Shown here: positions 8,978 to 17,550 of the stretch, in pieces
Layout: each line of letters starts with the position of its first letter
How positions within the stretch are numbered: the stretch's first letter is position 1
Source: Gammaproteobacteria bacterium
GTDB taxonomy: Bacteria; Pseudomonadota; Gammaproteobacteria; DSM-16500
Direction: 5' to 3'
Length of the DNA: 52,577 nt
Assembly (NCBI GenBank): GCA_031291255.1
Contig: JARLJN010000009.1
Location: 1-52,577 of the forward strand
The notes under the pieces: model-generated
Told to the model about the DNA's origin: nothing
Database searches by the model: none
Seen by the model: only the letters and a program-made list of their open reading frames with translations
Made by a program: the position numbers and the translations under genes

Positions 8978-10018
8978 CTACAAAATATAACTAAACTCAT
9001 TACGCTGATAAAACTCTTTACGTAAATCATCAAACGTTATCTTGCTATCACCTAATAATATTTTCTTCATGTGATCCGATGTAATACGAGGATCAAATAC
9101 GGATAAGACTGTATCTTGCCAATCTGCTTTTTCGGGCAAAAATAAATTTTTCTGTTTAGGAAATTCAATAGCAGACATTTCAGTGGTAGGAATAATATTA
9201 AGTTCACATGCTGCTTTATAAATCATTTCAATCCCGCGCAACTTACTTTGCACAGAATAGCCTGCAATATGTGGTGTTGCAATCAATGCAGTTTCTAGCA
9301 ATTGCAAATTGATAGTAGGCTCACTCTCCCAAACATCTAAACACAAATAGAGTGATTGACCGTATTCTAATAAATCAGATGTATCTATGACTTCACCACG
9401 GCTAGTATTAATCAAAATACAATTCTTTTTTTGTTGTAATAAAAATTTACTTTTTATCATGTGATACGTAGGAAACAAACCATCTAATATGAGTGGTGTA
9501 TGAAATGATATTAAATCAAGATCTTTAAAATCTTCTAATGGTGTAGATAAAAAATCTTTTTCATTCATCGCACGTATAGGATCATGTTGTATGACAGAAA
9601 AATTTAATTGCTCTAATTGCGTCACGACTTGCGCGCCTATCTCGCCCGCTCCAACTACACCAGCACGTAATTTTTTAATCGGAAGAATGTCCATCTTCTG
9701 TAATGCAGCAATCACACAAATAACATATTCTACTACTGCCGTAGCATTACATCCTTTTGCATAGGCCCATACTATACCCGCTTGATCCAGCCATTTTGTA
9801 TCAAGATGATCTATACCGCTAGTTGCGCTGCCCACAAATCTCACTGCGGACTCTTCTAATAATTCTTGATTTACTTTTGTCACCGAGCGCACTAATAACA
9901 TATCTGCATCTACCAGATCAGCAGCATTTATTTTTCGGCCTTTTTTCAAAATTAATTCGTCAGCAAATCCAAAATAATGTTTTACGTTTGGAATATTTTC
10001 ATCTGCAACAATTTTCAT
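8978..10018 (-). CDS. pdxB: erythronate-4-phosphate dehydrogenase
   Basis: Second step of DXP-dependent pyridoxal 5'-phosphate synthesis, oxidising 4-phosphoerythronate. The N-terminus MKIVADENIP matches PdxB (MKILVDENMP in E. coli). The Rossmann NAD-binding GVVGAGEIGAQV lies near residue 118, and the D-isomer dehydrogenase features INTSRGEVID and TPHIAGYS (catalytic His) follow. The start at 10018 overlaps the ubiA stop in ATGA, so I prefer it over an upstream ATG 16 codons earlier. Length is about 346 residues. It is co-transcribed with ubiA; pdxA of the same pathway is elsewhere in the window. Confidence 0.94.
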   Translation of the reverse strand: MKIVADENIPNVKHYFGFADELILKKGRKINAADLVDADMLLVRSVTKVNQELLEESAVRFVGSATSGIDHLDTKWLDQAGIVWAYAKGCNATAVVEYVICVIAALQKMDILPIKKLRAGVVGAGEIGAQVVTQLEQLNFSVIQHDPIRAMNEKDFLSTPLEDFKDLDLISFHTPLILDGLFPTYHMIKSKFLLQQKKNCILINTSRGEVIDTSDLLEYGQSLYLCLDVWESEPTINLQLLETALIATPHIAGYSVQSKLRGIEMIYKAACELNIIPTTEMSAIEFPKQKNLFLPEKADWQDTVLSVFDPRITSDHMKKILLGDSKITFDDLRKEFYQRNEFSYIL

Positions 10019-10869
10019 AATGTATAACTCGCAGCAATGCCTAAAAAAATAATTAAACCCACCCAATGATTATTTAAAAATGCACGAAAACAATTTTTAG
10101 GTAAGCGCGTGTAAATCAATCGCTGTTGATAAATAAATAAAATGGCGACTAGGATTAAACTCAAATAGTAATATGTTGTTAATTGAAATAAATATCCAAC
10201 CCAACTTAACATCAGTAAAAAAATAATTTGCAATAATCCAATGATTATTTTATCCCATTGTCCAAACAAAATTGCTGTAGATTGTAGATTTAACTTAAGA
10301 TCATCTTTTCTATCCGTCATTGCATATTGTGTATCGTAAATCACAGGCCAAATGAGAGCAGTAAAAAATAATATCACTGCTGTTGTAGGAACATTATTTG
10401 TCGTTGCAGCAAATGCCATAGGGACACCCCAAGAAAATGCGGTGCCCAGCCCAACCTGTGGTAGATGTGTGAATCGTTTCATGTACGGATAAAAAATCGC
10501 AAGCCCTGCACCTATGAATGCTAATTCTATGCTTAATGGATTCAGAAAAAGCACCAATACAAATGCGATGCTTAATAATATAAAAAATAATATTAAGGCT
10601 TCTTTAACGGTGACTGCACCTGTTGTTAATGGTCTCTCGCGTGTGCGTTCTACATATTTGTCAAAATGCCTATCTGCAAAATCATTGATTATGCATCCTG
10701 CTGAACGCATCACCAACGTACCTGTTATAAAAATAATAAGTATGTTCAACGGCGGCATGCCAGAACTTGCTAGCCACAATGCCCATAATGTTGGCCACAA
10801 TAATAAAAAAAATCCTATGGGTTTGTTTAAACGCATAAGCATTATGTAATTTTTTAATTTATCCAGCAT
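10015..10869 (-). CDS. ubiA: 4-hydroxybenzoate polyprenyltransferase
   Basis: An integral inner-membrane enzyme that prenylates 4-hydroxybenzoate in ubiquinone synthesis. It has 284 residues, about eight or nine hydrophobic helices and both Asp-rich motifs: NDFADRHFD (first, near residue 62) and the second around YAMTDRKDD. The start MLDKLKNYIMLMRLNKPIG is typical. It normally follows ubiC directly; here 347 bp of palindromic repeats separate the genes, which may weaken or uncouple their co-expression. The stop overlaps the pdxB start. Confidence 0.96.
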   Translation of the reverse strand: MLDKLKNYIMLMRLNKPIGFFLLLWPTLWALWLASSGMPPLNILIIFITGTLVMRSAGCIINDFADRHFDKYVERTRERPLTTGAVTVKEALILFFILLSIAFVLVLFLNPLSIELAFIGAGLAIFYPYMKRFTHLPQVGLGTAFSWGVPMAFAATTNNVPTTAVILFFTALIWPVIYDTQYAMTDRKDDLKLNLQSTAILFGQWDKIIIGLLQIIFLLMLSWVGYLFQLTTYYYLSLILVAILFIYQQRLIYTRLPKNCFRAFLNNHWVGLIIFLGIAASYTL

Positions 10870-10893
10870 ATCAATGACTCTCTATACAAACGT

Positions 10894-10984
10894 GTAACCC
10901 GGATTGAGCGTTGCAAAAATCCGGGATTGCCGGCATGGATTCTTGAAACCACCCCGGATTTTCGCAGCGCTCAATCCGGGCTAC
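10894..10984. repeat. REP-A palindromic repeat in ubiC-ubiA gap
   Basis: Starts GTAACCCGGATTGAGCG and ends CGCTCAATCCGGGCTAC, about 91 bp, with inner AAAATCCGGG and CCCCGGATTTTCGC arms. It lies just upstream of ubiA. One of three repeat elements filling 10870-11216, which holds no gene. Confidence 0.9.
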
Positions 10985-11036
10985 ATACATTATAATCGTA
11001 ATCAGCTTTTTCTATACGTTACAAATATCTATTAAA

Positions 11037-11128
11037 GGAGAATAAGGTTTTCTTTTTTTTAAATCCCCAACAACTATGCAAGACTGCTGACTTGTTGGGG
11101 ATTTAAAAAAAAGAAAACCTTGTTCTCC
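11037..11128. repeat. 92-bp long inverted repeat in ubiC-ubiA gap
   Basis: Arms 11037-11073 and 11092-11128 are 37 bp each with a single mismatch, around an 18-bp loop. The outer ends read GGAGAA and TTCTCC; the arms include TTTTAAATCCCCAACAA. It appears inserted within a block that is otherwise shared with 47146-47240. Confidence 0.9.
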
Positions 11129-11140
11129 CGTCTCAATTAT

Positions 11141-11175
11141 GTTGGGTTTCGTAAAAAGCACTCAACCCAACCTAC
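11141..11175. repeat. REP-B palindromic repeat, copy 2
   Basis: Identical to copy 1 at 14-48 over 35 bp. It lies between the long inverted repeat and the 3' end of ubiC. The following ATAAC and AAAAGATRTGYGCA are shared with the 47171 copy. Confidence 0.85.
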
Positions 11176-11216
11176 ACATAACACAAAAGATATGCGCAGA
11201 CCCTAGAAAAACTTCC

Positions 11217-11753
11217 TTACAATTTTTCAACCCCTGGCAAAAAAACCTCTGTCAACAACAGCGGTTTTTCTTTCACATAAAATAAAGAACGACGTGCCCA
11301 ATACTGAGGTGCATTTTCGTAAGCCTTACATTTTGTGTAAAGGCTCATACCTGGCTTAACACAAGCATATTCAAACTCTGTACGTTCAACTGTAGGATCT
11401 TTAAATAACACTGAACCCAATGAGCGTGTTTTCAAATGCGCTAACTGTTTTTCCCTGCCCGTTAATGTCGCTAATGGAATCACAGTGCGTGCCACCATCC
11501 ATTTTCCTGCATCACTACAAATCAGTACTTCTCGTATGCGTGCAAAAACCCTAGGCTTCATCTCCAGCCACTGCATTTCATCCAGCTCAGGACGCTTACT
11601 CGTTTCATTTAACACTATAATTTTAGGGTTAACTACTCCATGATCTTCTAATCGCGTCATGAACGACCCTGGATATGATAACCACTCAATCAACTCAGGG
11701 GATACATTATTTGCCTTCAAATAAGGCGCTGGCTGCCAGTTTAAGTTCTTCAT
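11217..11753 (-). CDS. ubiC: chorismate lyase (chorismate--pyruvate lyase)
   Basis: Cleaves chorismate to 4-hydroxybenzoate and pyruvate, the entry to ubiquinone synthesis. The protein is about 178 residues. The family hallmarks are at the C-terminus: YWARRSLFY and PLLLTEVFLPG with the active-site Glu. The central RTVIPLATL is also typical. I chose the ATG at 11753 (MKNLNW), which has AAAGG eight bases upstream, instead of the ATG at 11780. The promoter must lie close to or inside the palindromic element at 11785-11949. Confidence 0.9.
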   Translation of the reverse strand: MKNLNWQPAPYLKANNVSPELIEWLSYPGSFMTRLEDHGVVNPKIIVLNETSKRPELDEMQWLEMKPRVFARIREVLICSDAGKWMVARTVIPLATLTGREKQLAHLKTRSLGSVLFKDPTVERTEFEYACVKPGMSLYTKCKAYENAPQYWARRSLFYVKEKPLLLTEVFLPGVEKL

Positions 11754-11784
11754 CTCAGTTACCTTTAAACCTATTTTCATGTAC

Positions 11785-11949
11785 TATACCTGACCTCGCC
11801 ATATTTTGCGCTTTTTAGCGCTCAGATGTGGGTCAGATTATGTTGGAAAAAATACGAATATAGTTATTCATATATGAGTATTTTTTCCAATACAAGATGA
11901 CCCGCAGATGAGATGCTAAAAAACGCAAAATATGGCGAGGTCAGGTATA
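11785..11949. mobile_element. 165-bp MITE-like element
   Basis: A perfect 26-bp terminal inverted repeat (TATACCTGACCTCGCC at one end, GGCGAGGTCAGGTATA at the other). The internal arms continue with good complementarity to the centre near 11865, so the whole element could fold into one hairpin of about 75 bp. No coding capacity. The ends allow a TA target duplication. It lies in the divergent region between ubiC and the rubredoxin reductase gene. Confidence 0.8.
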
Positions 11950-11980
11950 CAACATCCAATCCAGTGAGTGAGCGACCATC

Positions 11981-13126
11981 ATGCAACACCCCATTATTAT
12001 TATAGGAACAGGCTTAGCAGGTTACCAACTTGCGCGTGAATTTAGGCGCACAGATAAAACAACGCCATTATATTTAATCACGCGCGACAATGGGTACTTT
12101 TATTCTAAGCCCATGCTATCGACTGCACTGACCAGTAAAAAAACGTCTGAAACACTTGCTACCGCGACCGCAGAAAGCATGGCTGCACAATTAGATGCAA
12201 CTATACGCACCCATGTTGAAGCTACTCAAATTGATCCTGCCACTAAAACTCTGTGGCTAGGCAATGAAGCACTGCCGTATTCTAAAATTGTACTGGCTTG
12301 CGGTGCAGACATCATCAAACCACCTTTGCAAGGCAATGCAAAAGACGACATTATGTTTGTCAATCATTTGGGTCACTACGCGGCTTTCCAAGAACAAATA
12401 AAAGATAAAAAACATATTACTATTTTAGGCGCTGGTTTAATCGGTTGTGAATTTGCAAATGATTTAAGTAATGCGGGCTACGAAGTCCATGTGATTGCAC
12501 CTGCAAAAGCACCATTAGATTTATTAATTCCTGTCAGTGTAGGAAGATTATTACAAAATGCTCTCGCTCAACATAATGTGCACTGGCACTTACAATGTGT
12601 AGCAAACACGGTAAATAAAAATGAAAAGGGTTATCTTCTGGAATTATCCGATGGCACTCAACTCAAAACAGACATAGTGTTATCTGCAATTGGTTTAACA
12701 CCTCATATCACACTTGCAAACACAGCTGGCATACAAATACAACGCGGCATTATTGTTAATCGTTACTTGGAAACCAGCGTCAAAGACATTTACGCATTAG
12801 GTGATTGCGCTGAAGTAGAAGGCCACGTATTGCCTTATATTACCCCACTACTCAACTGCACGCGTGCATTATCAAAAACCTTAACGGGCGAACGCACAGC
12901 TGTTGAATACCCTGCCATGCCTGTTGTAGTCAAAACGCCTGCTTACCCTCTTGTGATTTGCCCGCCACCCAAAGGCTTACACGGTGAATGGATTATTGAA
13001 AACCAAGATAACAACGTTAAAGCCTTATTTTATAATACCGAAAAACACTTATGCGGATTTGTTTTAACGAATGCCGCTGTCAAAGAACGTGCACAACTCA
13101 CGGCACAGCTACCTAAATTATTTTAA
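11981..13126 (+). CDS. rubredoxin reductase-like FAD oxidoreductase
   Basis: A cytosolic NAD(P)H- and FAD-dependent reductase that passes electrons to rubredoxin in relatives such as Pseudomonas RubB/AlkT. The FAD-binding GTGLAGYQLAREFR lies at residues about 8-21, with YSKPMLSTAL next, as in RubB. The NAD-binding GAGLIGCEFANDL is near residue 150 and the FAD-contacting YALGDCAEV near residue 271. At 381 residues it matches the family. No rubredoxin gene is present in the window. It is divergent from ubiC, a neighbourhood also seen near rub genes in Pseudomonas. NorW-like roles are an alternative. Confidence 0.88.
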   Translation: MQHPIIIIGTGLAGYQLAREFRRTDKTTPLYLITRDNGYFYSKPMLSTALTSKKTSETLATATAESMAAQLDATIRTHVEATQIDPATKTLWLGNEALPYSKIVLACGADIIKPPLQGNAKDDIMFVNHLGHYAAFQEQIKDKKHITILGAGLIGCEFANDLSNAGYEVHVIAPAKAPLDLLIPVSVGRLLQNALAQHNVHWHLQCVANTVNKNEKGYLLELSDGTQLKTDIVLSAIGLTPHITLANTAGIQIQRGIIVNRYLETSVKDIYALGDCAEVEGHVLPYITPLLNCTRALSKTLTGERTAVEYPAMPVVVKTPAYPLVICPPPKGLHGEWIIENQDNNVKALFYNTEKHLCGFVLTNAAVKERAQLTAQLPKLF

Positions 13127-14260
13127 TTTTTTCCATGGCGGATTCTTAAAATACTCTTGAGGTGTCGTCACAAGAATTTCGCCTTGATTATAAGAGCGAG
13201 ATAAATTCATAACTAACTGCACTGTATTTTCAGGTTTTAATTTTTCTGAATAATATTTTAAACTTGTCGAAATATCTGAGTTCGATAATTTCACTTCAAT
13301 TAAATCAATTACCTTGTTATTTACTACTGTCACGAAATCAACTTCGCGGCCATCTTTATCACGTATGTAATGTAGATTCGCCCTATCACCATAATAATCT
13401 TCAAGAAAATGTAAACGCTTTAGCAATGTTGTTGCTACAAGATTTTCAAAACGCGCACCCTCATCGCCGACCACATCTGCATTATCATAGAAAAAAACTT
13501 TGGGTGGTTTTTGAATCGCTCGTGGAATGTTTTTTGTTAACGGATAAATTGCAAATGCTAAATACGTTTTTTCAATAAGGCTCAACCATTTTTTTGCAGT
13601 GCTTGGAGAAATCTGCAAATCTGCCGCTATATTTGCAAGTGTAATCATACCCCCCACACGCTCTCGCAACGCATCAATAAATAGTGATAACAATTCAATG
13701 TTACGTATTGATTCTAAATCACGTATATCTTCACGAATCACACGATCAAATCTCTCTCTACGCCAACGCGCAGCTTCACGCATATCACCTAATAAAAAAG
13801 GTTCTGGAAATCCACCCAAAGTGAGTAATTTTTCTAATCCTTCTTTTGCACTCATCCCAGCAGGTAGCTCGTCAATAGTTAGCGGATGTAAACGCCAATA
13901 ATGATAACGCCCCAATAGAGAATCTCCCCCGCGTTTATACGTATCGAGTCGAGCTGAACCTGTAATTAAAAATTGTTGCTCTGATGATTTTTGATCATAA
14001 ACACCTTTAATCCATTGTTTCCATCGTGGATACTTATGAATTTCATCAAAGATGATAAGAGGACTGGCTTGCAACCATTCATGCTTCAAAATGGCACGCC
14101 TATCCTGATCATTGTCCCAGTTAAGATATTCCCCCCCTTTAAATTTATCAGTGCATAACGCTTTACTGAGTGTTGTTTTTCCAACTTGACGAGGACCGCC
14201 AATAAAAACCATTTTTTTCAATAAATCGTTATAAATCATAGGCTCACAATATCTTTTCAT
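13118..14260 (-). CDS. AAA-family ATPase with DUF4143 domain
   Basis: 380 residues. The N-terminal ATPase has Walker A GGPRQVGKTT (residues about 20-29) and Walker B PLIIFDEIHKYPRW; sensor-like ITGSAR follows. The C-terminal half carries the DUF4143 type region, ending in a nuclease-like HYIRDKDGREVDFV---IEVK segment. Such proteins are common accessory genes in bacteria and archaea; their function is not established. The gene is convergent with the rubredoxin reductase and the stops overlap by 9 bp. It seems a single transferable gene with no obvious partner. Confidence 0.85.
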   Translation of the reverse strand: MKRYCEPMIYNDLLKKMVFIGGPRQVGKTTLSKALCTDKFKGGEYLNWDNDQDRRAILKHEWLQASPLIIFDEIHKYPRWKQWIKGVYDQKSSEQQFLITGSARLDTYKRGGDSLLGRYHYWRLHPLTIDELPAGMSAKEGLEKLLTLGGFPEPFLLGDMREAARWRRERFDRVIREDIRDLESIRNIELLSLFIDALRERVGGMITLANIAADLQISPSTAKKWLSLIEKTYLAFAIYPLTKNIPRAIQKPPKVFFYDNADVVGDEGARFENLVATTLLKRLHFLEDYYGDRANLHYIRDKDGREVDFVTVVNNKVIDLIEVKLSNSDISTSLKYYSEKLKPENTVQLVMNLSRSYNQGEILVTTPQEYFKNPPWKKLK

Positions 14261-14405
14261 GGCTATATTCTTCCCTACTGCAAAATAGACGCGTCTATAA
14301 TCCAGTATAGTGCAAAATAGCCGAAACTGGCAAGCAAAAAACCCCTAGCATATCACCCAACATCATGTATAATATTTAATCACGCAGCCTTAATCGAGTT
14401 TTATT

Positions 14406-14996
14406 ATGAACGTCTATACCGCAACCATCACTCTCATTTTAGTTATGGATCCTTTGGGCAATATCCCATTGTTCTTATCCATACTGAATAGTGTTGATGT
14501 CAAAAGACGTAAACGCATTATTTTACGCGAAACCTTTATTGCCTTTTTAATCCTTATGCTCTTTCTATTTTTCGGAAAATACATGCTGAAAAGCATGAAC
14601 ATTTCAGGCCCAGCATTGAGCGTGTCAGGCGGGATTATATTATTTCTCATTGCGATTAAAATGATATTCCCCACAGAAGAAAACCCTCAACGCACACATC
14701 AAATGGGCGAACCCTTTATTGTGCCTCTTGCCATCCCTTTAATTGCCGGACCTTCAGCACTGGCGTTTGTCATGTTATTAGCGAATCAAGATCCTGGGCA
14801 TATTGCGTGGTGGGCACTTGCTTTGTTTATTGCGTCCATGGTGTCGACTACCCTGCTTGTATTTGCAGATACATTACGCAATATTCTAGGCCAGCGTGGA
14901 TTAGTCGCCATAGAACGCTTAATGGGGATGATTTTAACCACGATGGCAGTACAAATGTTCTTGAATGGCTTGCAAGAGTTTTTTCATTTACAGTAA
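14406..14996 (+). CDS. MarC/YhgN family membrane protein
   Basis: 196 residues with about six transmembrane helices. The N-terminus NVYTATITLILVMDPLGNIP and the later PLAIPLIAGPSA are the MarC-family signatures. The family's transport substrate is unknown; the MarC name reflects old, unproven drug-resistance links. This copy most resembles the YhgN branch. It is followed 46 bases later by the PH-like protein gene and probably heads a three-gene plus-strand unit. Confidence 0.88.
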   Translation: MNVYTATITLILVMDPLGNIPLFLSILNSVDVKRRKRIILRETFIAFLILMLFLFFGKYMLKSMNISGPALSVSGGIILFLIAIKMIFPTEENPQRTHQMGEPFIVPLAIPLIAGPSALAFVMLLANQDPGHIAWWALALFIASMVSTTLLVFADTLRNILGQRGLVAIERLMGMILTTMAVQMFLNGLQEFFHLQ

Positions 14997-15042
14997 AAAC
15001 TGTTACAGTGTTATTTAAATAATACGGGCAAGGAGAGCAGTC

Positions 15043-15549
15043 GTGAGCCATATAGAAAACAATCTATCACCCGATGAAACCATTGCATATCGCACTAAAA
15101 AATCCATAATCATTTTCAGTTTCCCTATGACTTTGCTAGTTGTGGGCTTAGGTTTTTATGGCTTATTAATGTATACCATAAGCCTCATTTCACCTTTGCA
15201 AAACTTAATGAACCAACATCCCATAGGGCAAATTTTATTGGTGATACTGCTTGCGATTGCTTCATTTTCATTTCTTAAAGTTTGGCTAGAATACATTACC
15301 GCTTCTTTCGTCGTCACCAATCGCCGTTTAATTATGAAAGAAGGCTTCTTCGTACGCCGCATGTCAGAAACACGATTAACTGCCATTTCACATGTCAGTG
15401 TGCATCAAAATCTCATAGGACAGCTTTTTAATTTTGGCACTGTCTTCATTAATAGTTTTGGCGGCACTAGCGATAACTTCACACAAATAACTTCACCGGT
15501 AGAATTCCAAAGACAAGTTCACAGCCAACTGGATAAGCTCCCACGCTAA
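15043..15549 (+). CDS. bacterial PH-like domain membrane protein
   Basis: 168 residues beginning at GTG with AGGAGAG upstream. Two transmembrane helices (residues about 23-50 and 62-82) are followed by a bPH2/YdbT-like domain: ASFVVTNRRLIMKEGFFVRR then the ETRLTAISHVSVHQNLIGQLFNFGTV pattern. These membrane PH-like proteins are widespread and of unknown function, perhaps lipid or stress related. It is three bases from the MFS transporter start. Confidence 0.85.
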   Translation: MSHIENNLSPDETIAYRTKKSIIIFSFPMTLLVVGLGFYGLLMYTISLISPLQNLMNQHPIGQILLVILLAIASFSFLKVWLEYITASFVVTNRRLIMKEGFFVRRMSETRLTAISHVSVHQNLIGQLFNFGTVFINSFGGTSDNFTQITSPVEFQRQVHSQLDKLPR

Positions 15550-15551
15550 CT

Positions 15552-16790
15552 ATGACTAAATCAAATCCATGGCAAACCATAATCCCACTTAGCTGCGTCT
15601 TGTTCGTAGACGCAATGAGCTATGGGATCGTTATTCCTGTCATAGGTCCTATGTTACTCAATCATGAAGCGGGCATTTTACCGTTAGATACTACACTGCA
15701 AATGCGCAACATACTTTACAGTTTAGTCTTTAGCTTACCTATGTTATTCATGTTTCTAGGCGCGCCTCTATTAGGTGATCTATCGGATTATATAGGGCGT
15801 AAAAAAGCGTTACTCATCGCTTTGCTAGGCATTACCGTAAGTTGTTTGTTATCTGCTTATGGAGTCATCATAGGCAGCATACTTTTACTCTTGGTAGGCC
15901 GCAGTTTGTTAGGCTTAATGGATAGCAGTGAATCCATCGCTAAAGCTGCCATCATTGATGTGAGCAAAGGAAAATATCGCGTTATTAATATGGGTTTAAT
16001 TTCTTTAGCAGGCACATTAGGTTTTGTGTTTGGCCCCGTATTGGGAGGTGTTTTTTCAAATTCTCATTTAAGCAAATGGTTTAACTACGAAACACCTTTC
16101 ATTATCGCTGCACTCTTAGCATTATTAAATGCAGTTTGTTTAGTATTTCTATTTACAGAAACCTTTAAGCCTAGACAAAAAAAACCTTATCGTTTACTGC
16201 AAGGTTTCGAAAACTTAATCAGCGCTTTTGCTGACAAAAGAATTAAAGTGCTTTCAGTCATATTCTTTGGTTTACAATTTGTATGGGGTCTTTATTTTCA
16301 GTTAATATCCATTGTGCTTGTTGAATCCTATCATTATTCTTCAGCGACCATAGGTTTATTCATGACCTATTTGGCACTGTGTTTTATGGTGACTTTATTA
16401 ATTATTATTCGCATCATGCTCAATTATTTAAGACGCATCACCATTGTGTTAATCAGCATAGTCCTCGTCATGATAAGTGGTTTCATGGTGATTTATTCTT
16501 ATAGCGAACACACGATTTGGTTATCTGTCATGCCTATCAGTATAGGCATAGGCTTGAGCTATAACACAATGCTGTCATTGTTTTCTGAAGCAGTTGATTT
16601 AGACAGTCAAGGCCGCGTGATGGGAATTGCAACGGCTTTATTTGCAAGCAGTTGGTTGGTATCAAGTATAGTAGGCGGCTTGTTATCTTCTATCGATATT
16701 CATCTGCCTTACATGCTTATCAATATCGTCATGCTAATTATACTGCCGTTTGTTTTTCAAGCCGCTAAACCTAACACACCACTCTCTTAA
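15552..16790 (+). CDS. MFS transporter, TetA-like
   Basis: 412 residues with about 12 transmembrane helices. MFS motif A is visible as GAPLLGDLSDYIGRKK between helices 2 and 3. The opening LSCVLFVDAMSYGIVIPVIGPML resembles TetA-type drug/proton antiporters. The second half lacks a clear motif A repeat, as is usual. The substrate cannot be told from sequence. It begins three bases after the preceding stop, so translation is probably coupled. Confidence 0.88.
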   Translation: MTKSNPWQTIIPLSCVLFVDAMSYGIVIPVIGPMLLNHEAGILPLDTTLQMRNILYSLVFSLPMLFMFLGAPLLGDLSDYIGRKKALLIALLGITVSCLLSAYGVIIGSILLLLVGRSLLGLMDSSESIAKAAIIDVSKGKYRVINMGLISLAGTLGFVFGPVLGGVFSNSHLSKWFNYETPFIIAALLALLNAVCLVFLFTETFKPRQKKPYRLLQGFENLISAFADKRIKVLSVIFFGLQFVWGLYFQLISIVLVESYHYSSATIGLFMTYLALCFMVTLLIIIRIMLNYLRRITIVLISIVLVMISGFMVIYSYSEHTIWLSVMPISIGIGLSYNTMLSLFSEAVDLDSQGRVMGIATALFASSWLVSSIVGGLLSSIDIHLPYMLINIVMLIILPFVFQAAKPNTPLS

Positions 16791-16796
16791 AAATAT

Positions 16797-16919
16797 TTAA
16801 AAAATCATATTAATAACGGTATGTAACACTATACCTAAAACAAAAAGCACGCCCATTAATTGCAACAAGCTTAAGCCCCACACATGATATTTTTTTAACT
16901 CTGCTTTTTCTGTTTTCAT
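16797..16919 (-). CDS. 40-residue single-helix membrane peptide
   Basis: A short gene read on the minus strand: ATG at 16919, MKTEKAELKKYHVWGLSLLQ, then LMGVLFVLGIVLHTVINMIF and TAA. The charged N-terminal 10 residues are followed by one long hydrophobic helix, a typical small membrane protein. It starts three bases after the stop of the 131-residue hypothetical gene, arguing for translational coupling and a common role. No family is recognised. Confidence 0.6.
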   Translation of the reverse strand: MKTEKAELKKYHVWGLSLLQLMGVLFVLGIVLHTVINMIF

Positions 16920-16922
16920 AAA

Positions 16923-17315
16923 CTATTTACCTTCTTTATTTTGCGATGTTTGATCGGGTTCTATTTTCAATGTTAAGTCAATAAACTGGTTATTAATTTT
17001 TTTAATTAACTCATCCTGTGACACTTGCATCTGAGTCAGCTCAACTAAAGCAGCTCGCATCTCTTGTAAAATTGCTTGCACATCTTCAGCAGCTGCAACA
17101 GGCTTAGCCTTTTCTGCAACTGGCGCTGAGGGAGCAACAGGTTCATCCTTAACGACATTACTCGTTTCCGTGGTGCCAGGCTTTACCATGCGCTCACCCA
17201 TGGAATCTATGCCCGCCTTTAACTTATCCATCATGCCACCCAATCCTTTGGATTTAGCACTATCCATTAAGTCAGCACTCGCTTTTTTAAGTTCATCGAG
17301 ACCAGGGATTTTCAT
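16923..17315 (-). CDS. hypothetical protein with helical ends and Pro/Ala linker
   Basis: About 130 residues, starting MKIPGLDELKKASADLMDSA at the ATG at 17315, which has GGAG at suitable distance; an ATG ten codons upstream is less likely. An amphipathic N-terminal region (Gly/Met/Lys-rich) and a Pro/Ala/Val-rich linker (residues about 65-85) are followed by a helical Gln-Glu-rich C-terminus, probably a coiled coil. No signal peptide. It lies upstream of, and almost touches, the 40-residue membrane peptide gene. Function unknown. Confidence 0.75.
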   Translation of the reverse strand: MKIPGLDELKKASADLMDSAKSKGLGGMMDKLKAGIDSMGERMVKPGTTETSNVVKDEPVAPSAPVAEKAKPVAAAEDVQAILQEMRAALVELTQMQVSQDELIKKINNQFIDLTLKIEPDQTSQNKEGK

Positions 17316-17504
17316 AAAAACGGCTCCATTCATCAGTTTTCGCAATTATAGCACAATTATAAGACTTCTTAGGTTTGAATTGAGATAAAGTTACCAATAG
17401 CTCATCACATCCAGCTCAGATTATAACTTATTGATTAAGTGTATTTAATATCTCAAATGACACCCTTTACTGCTCTATTATGAACCACCACCAGGTCTTT
17501 GTGC

Positions 17505-17510
17505 TATAAT
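17505..17510 (+). promoter_or_regulatory. possible -10 element for the gene at 17551
   Basis: A perfect TATAAT 41 bp upstream of the ATG; no good -35 hexamer is seen 16-18 bp before it. RBS CGAGGTG follows at 17539-17545. Confidence 0.35.
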
Positions 17511-17550
17511 CTTACTAATATAGATCAAATCCACTATATCGAGGTGATTT

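Noticed and set aside
17435..17448. TTAA direct repeat as a PmrA box upstream of the gene at 17551
   Set aside because: The two TTAA elements are spaced 10 bp instead of 11 and lack the central TT; position relative to the -10 is also poor.
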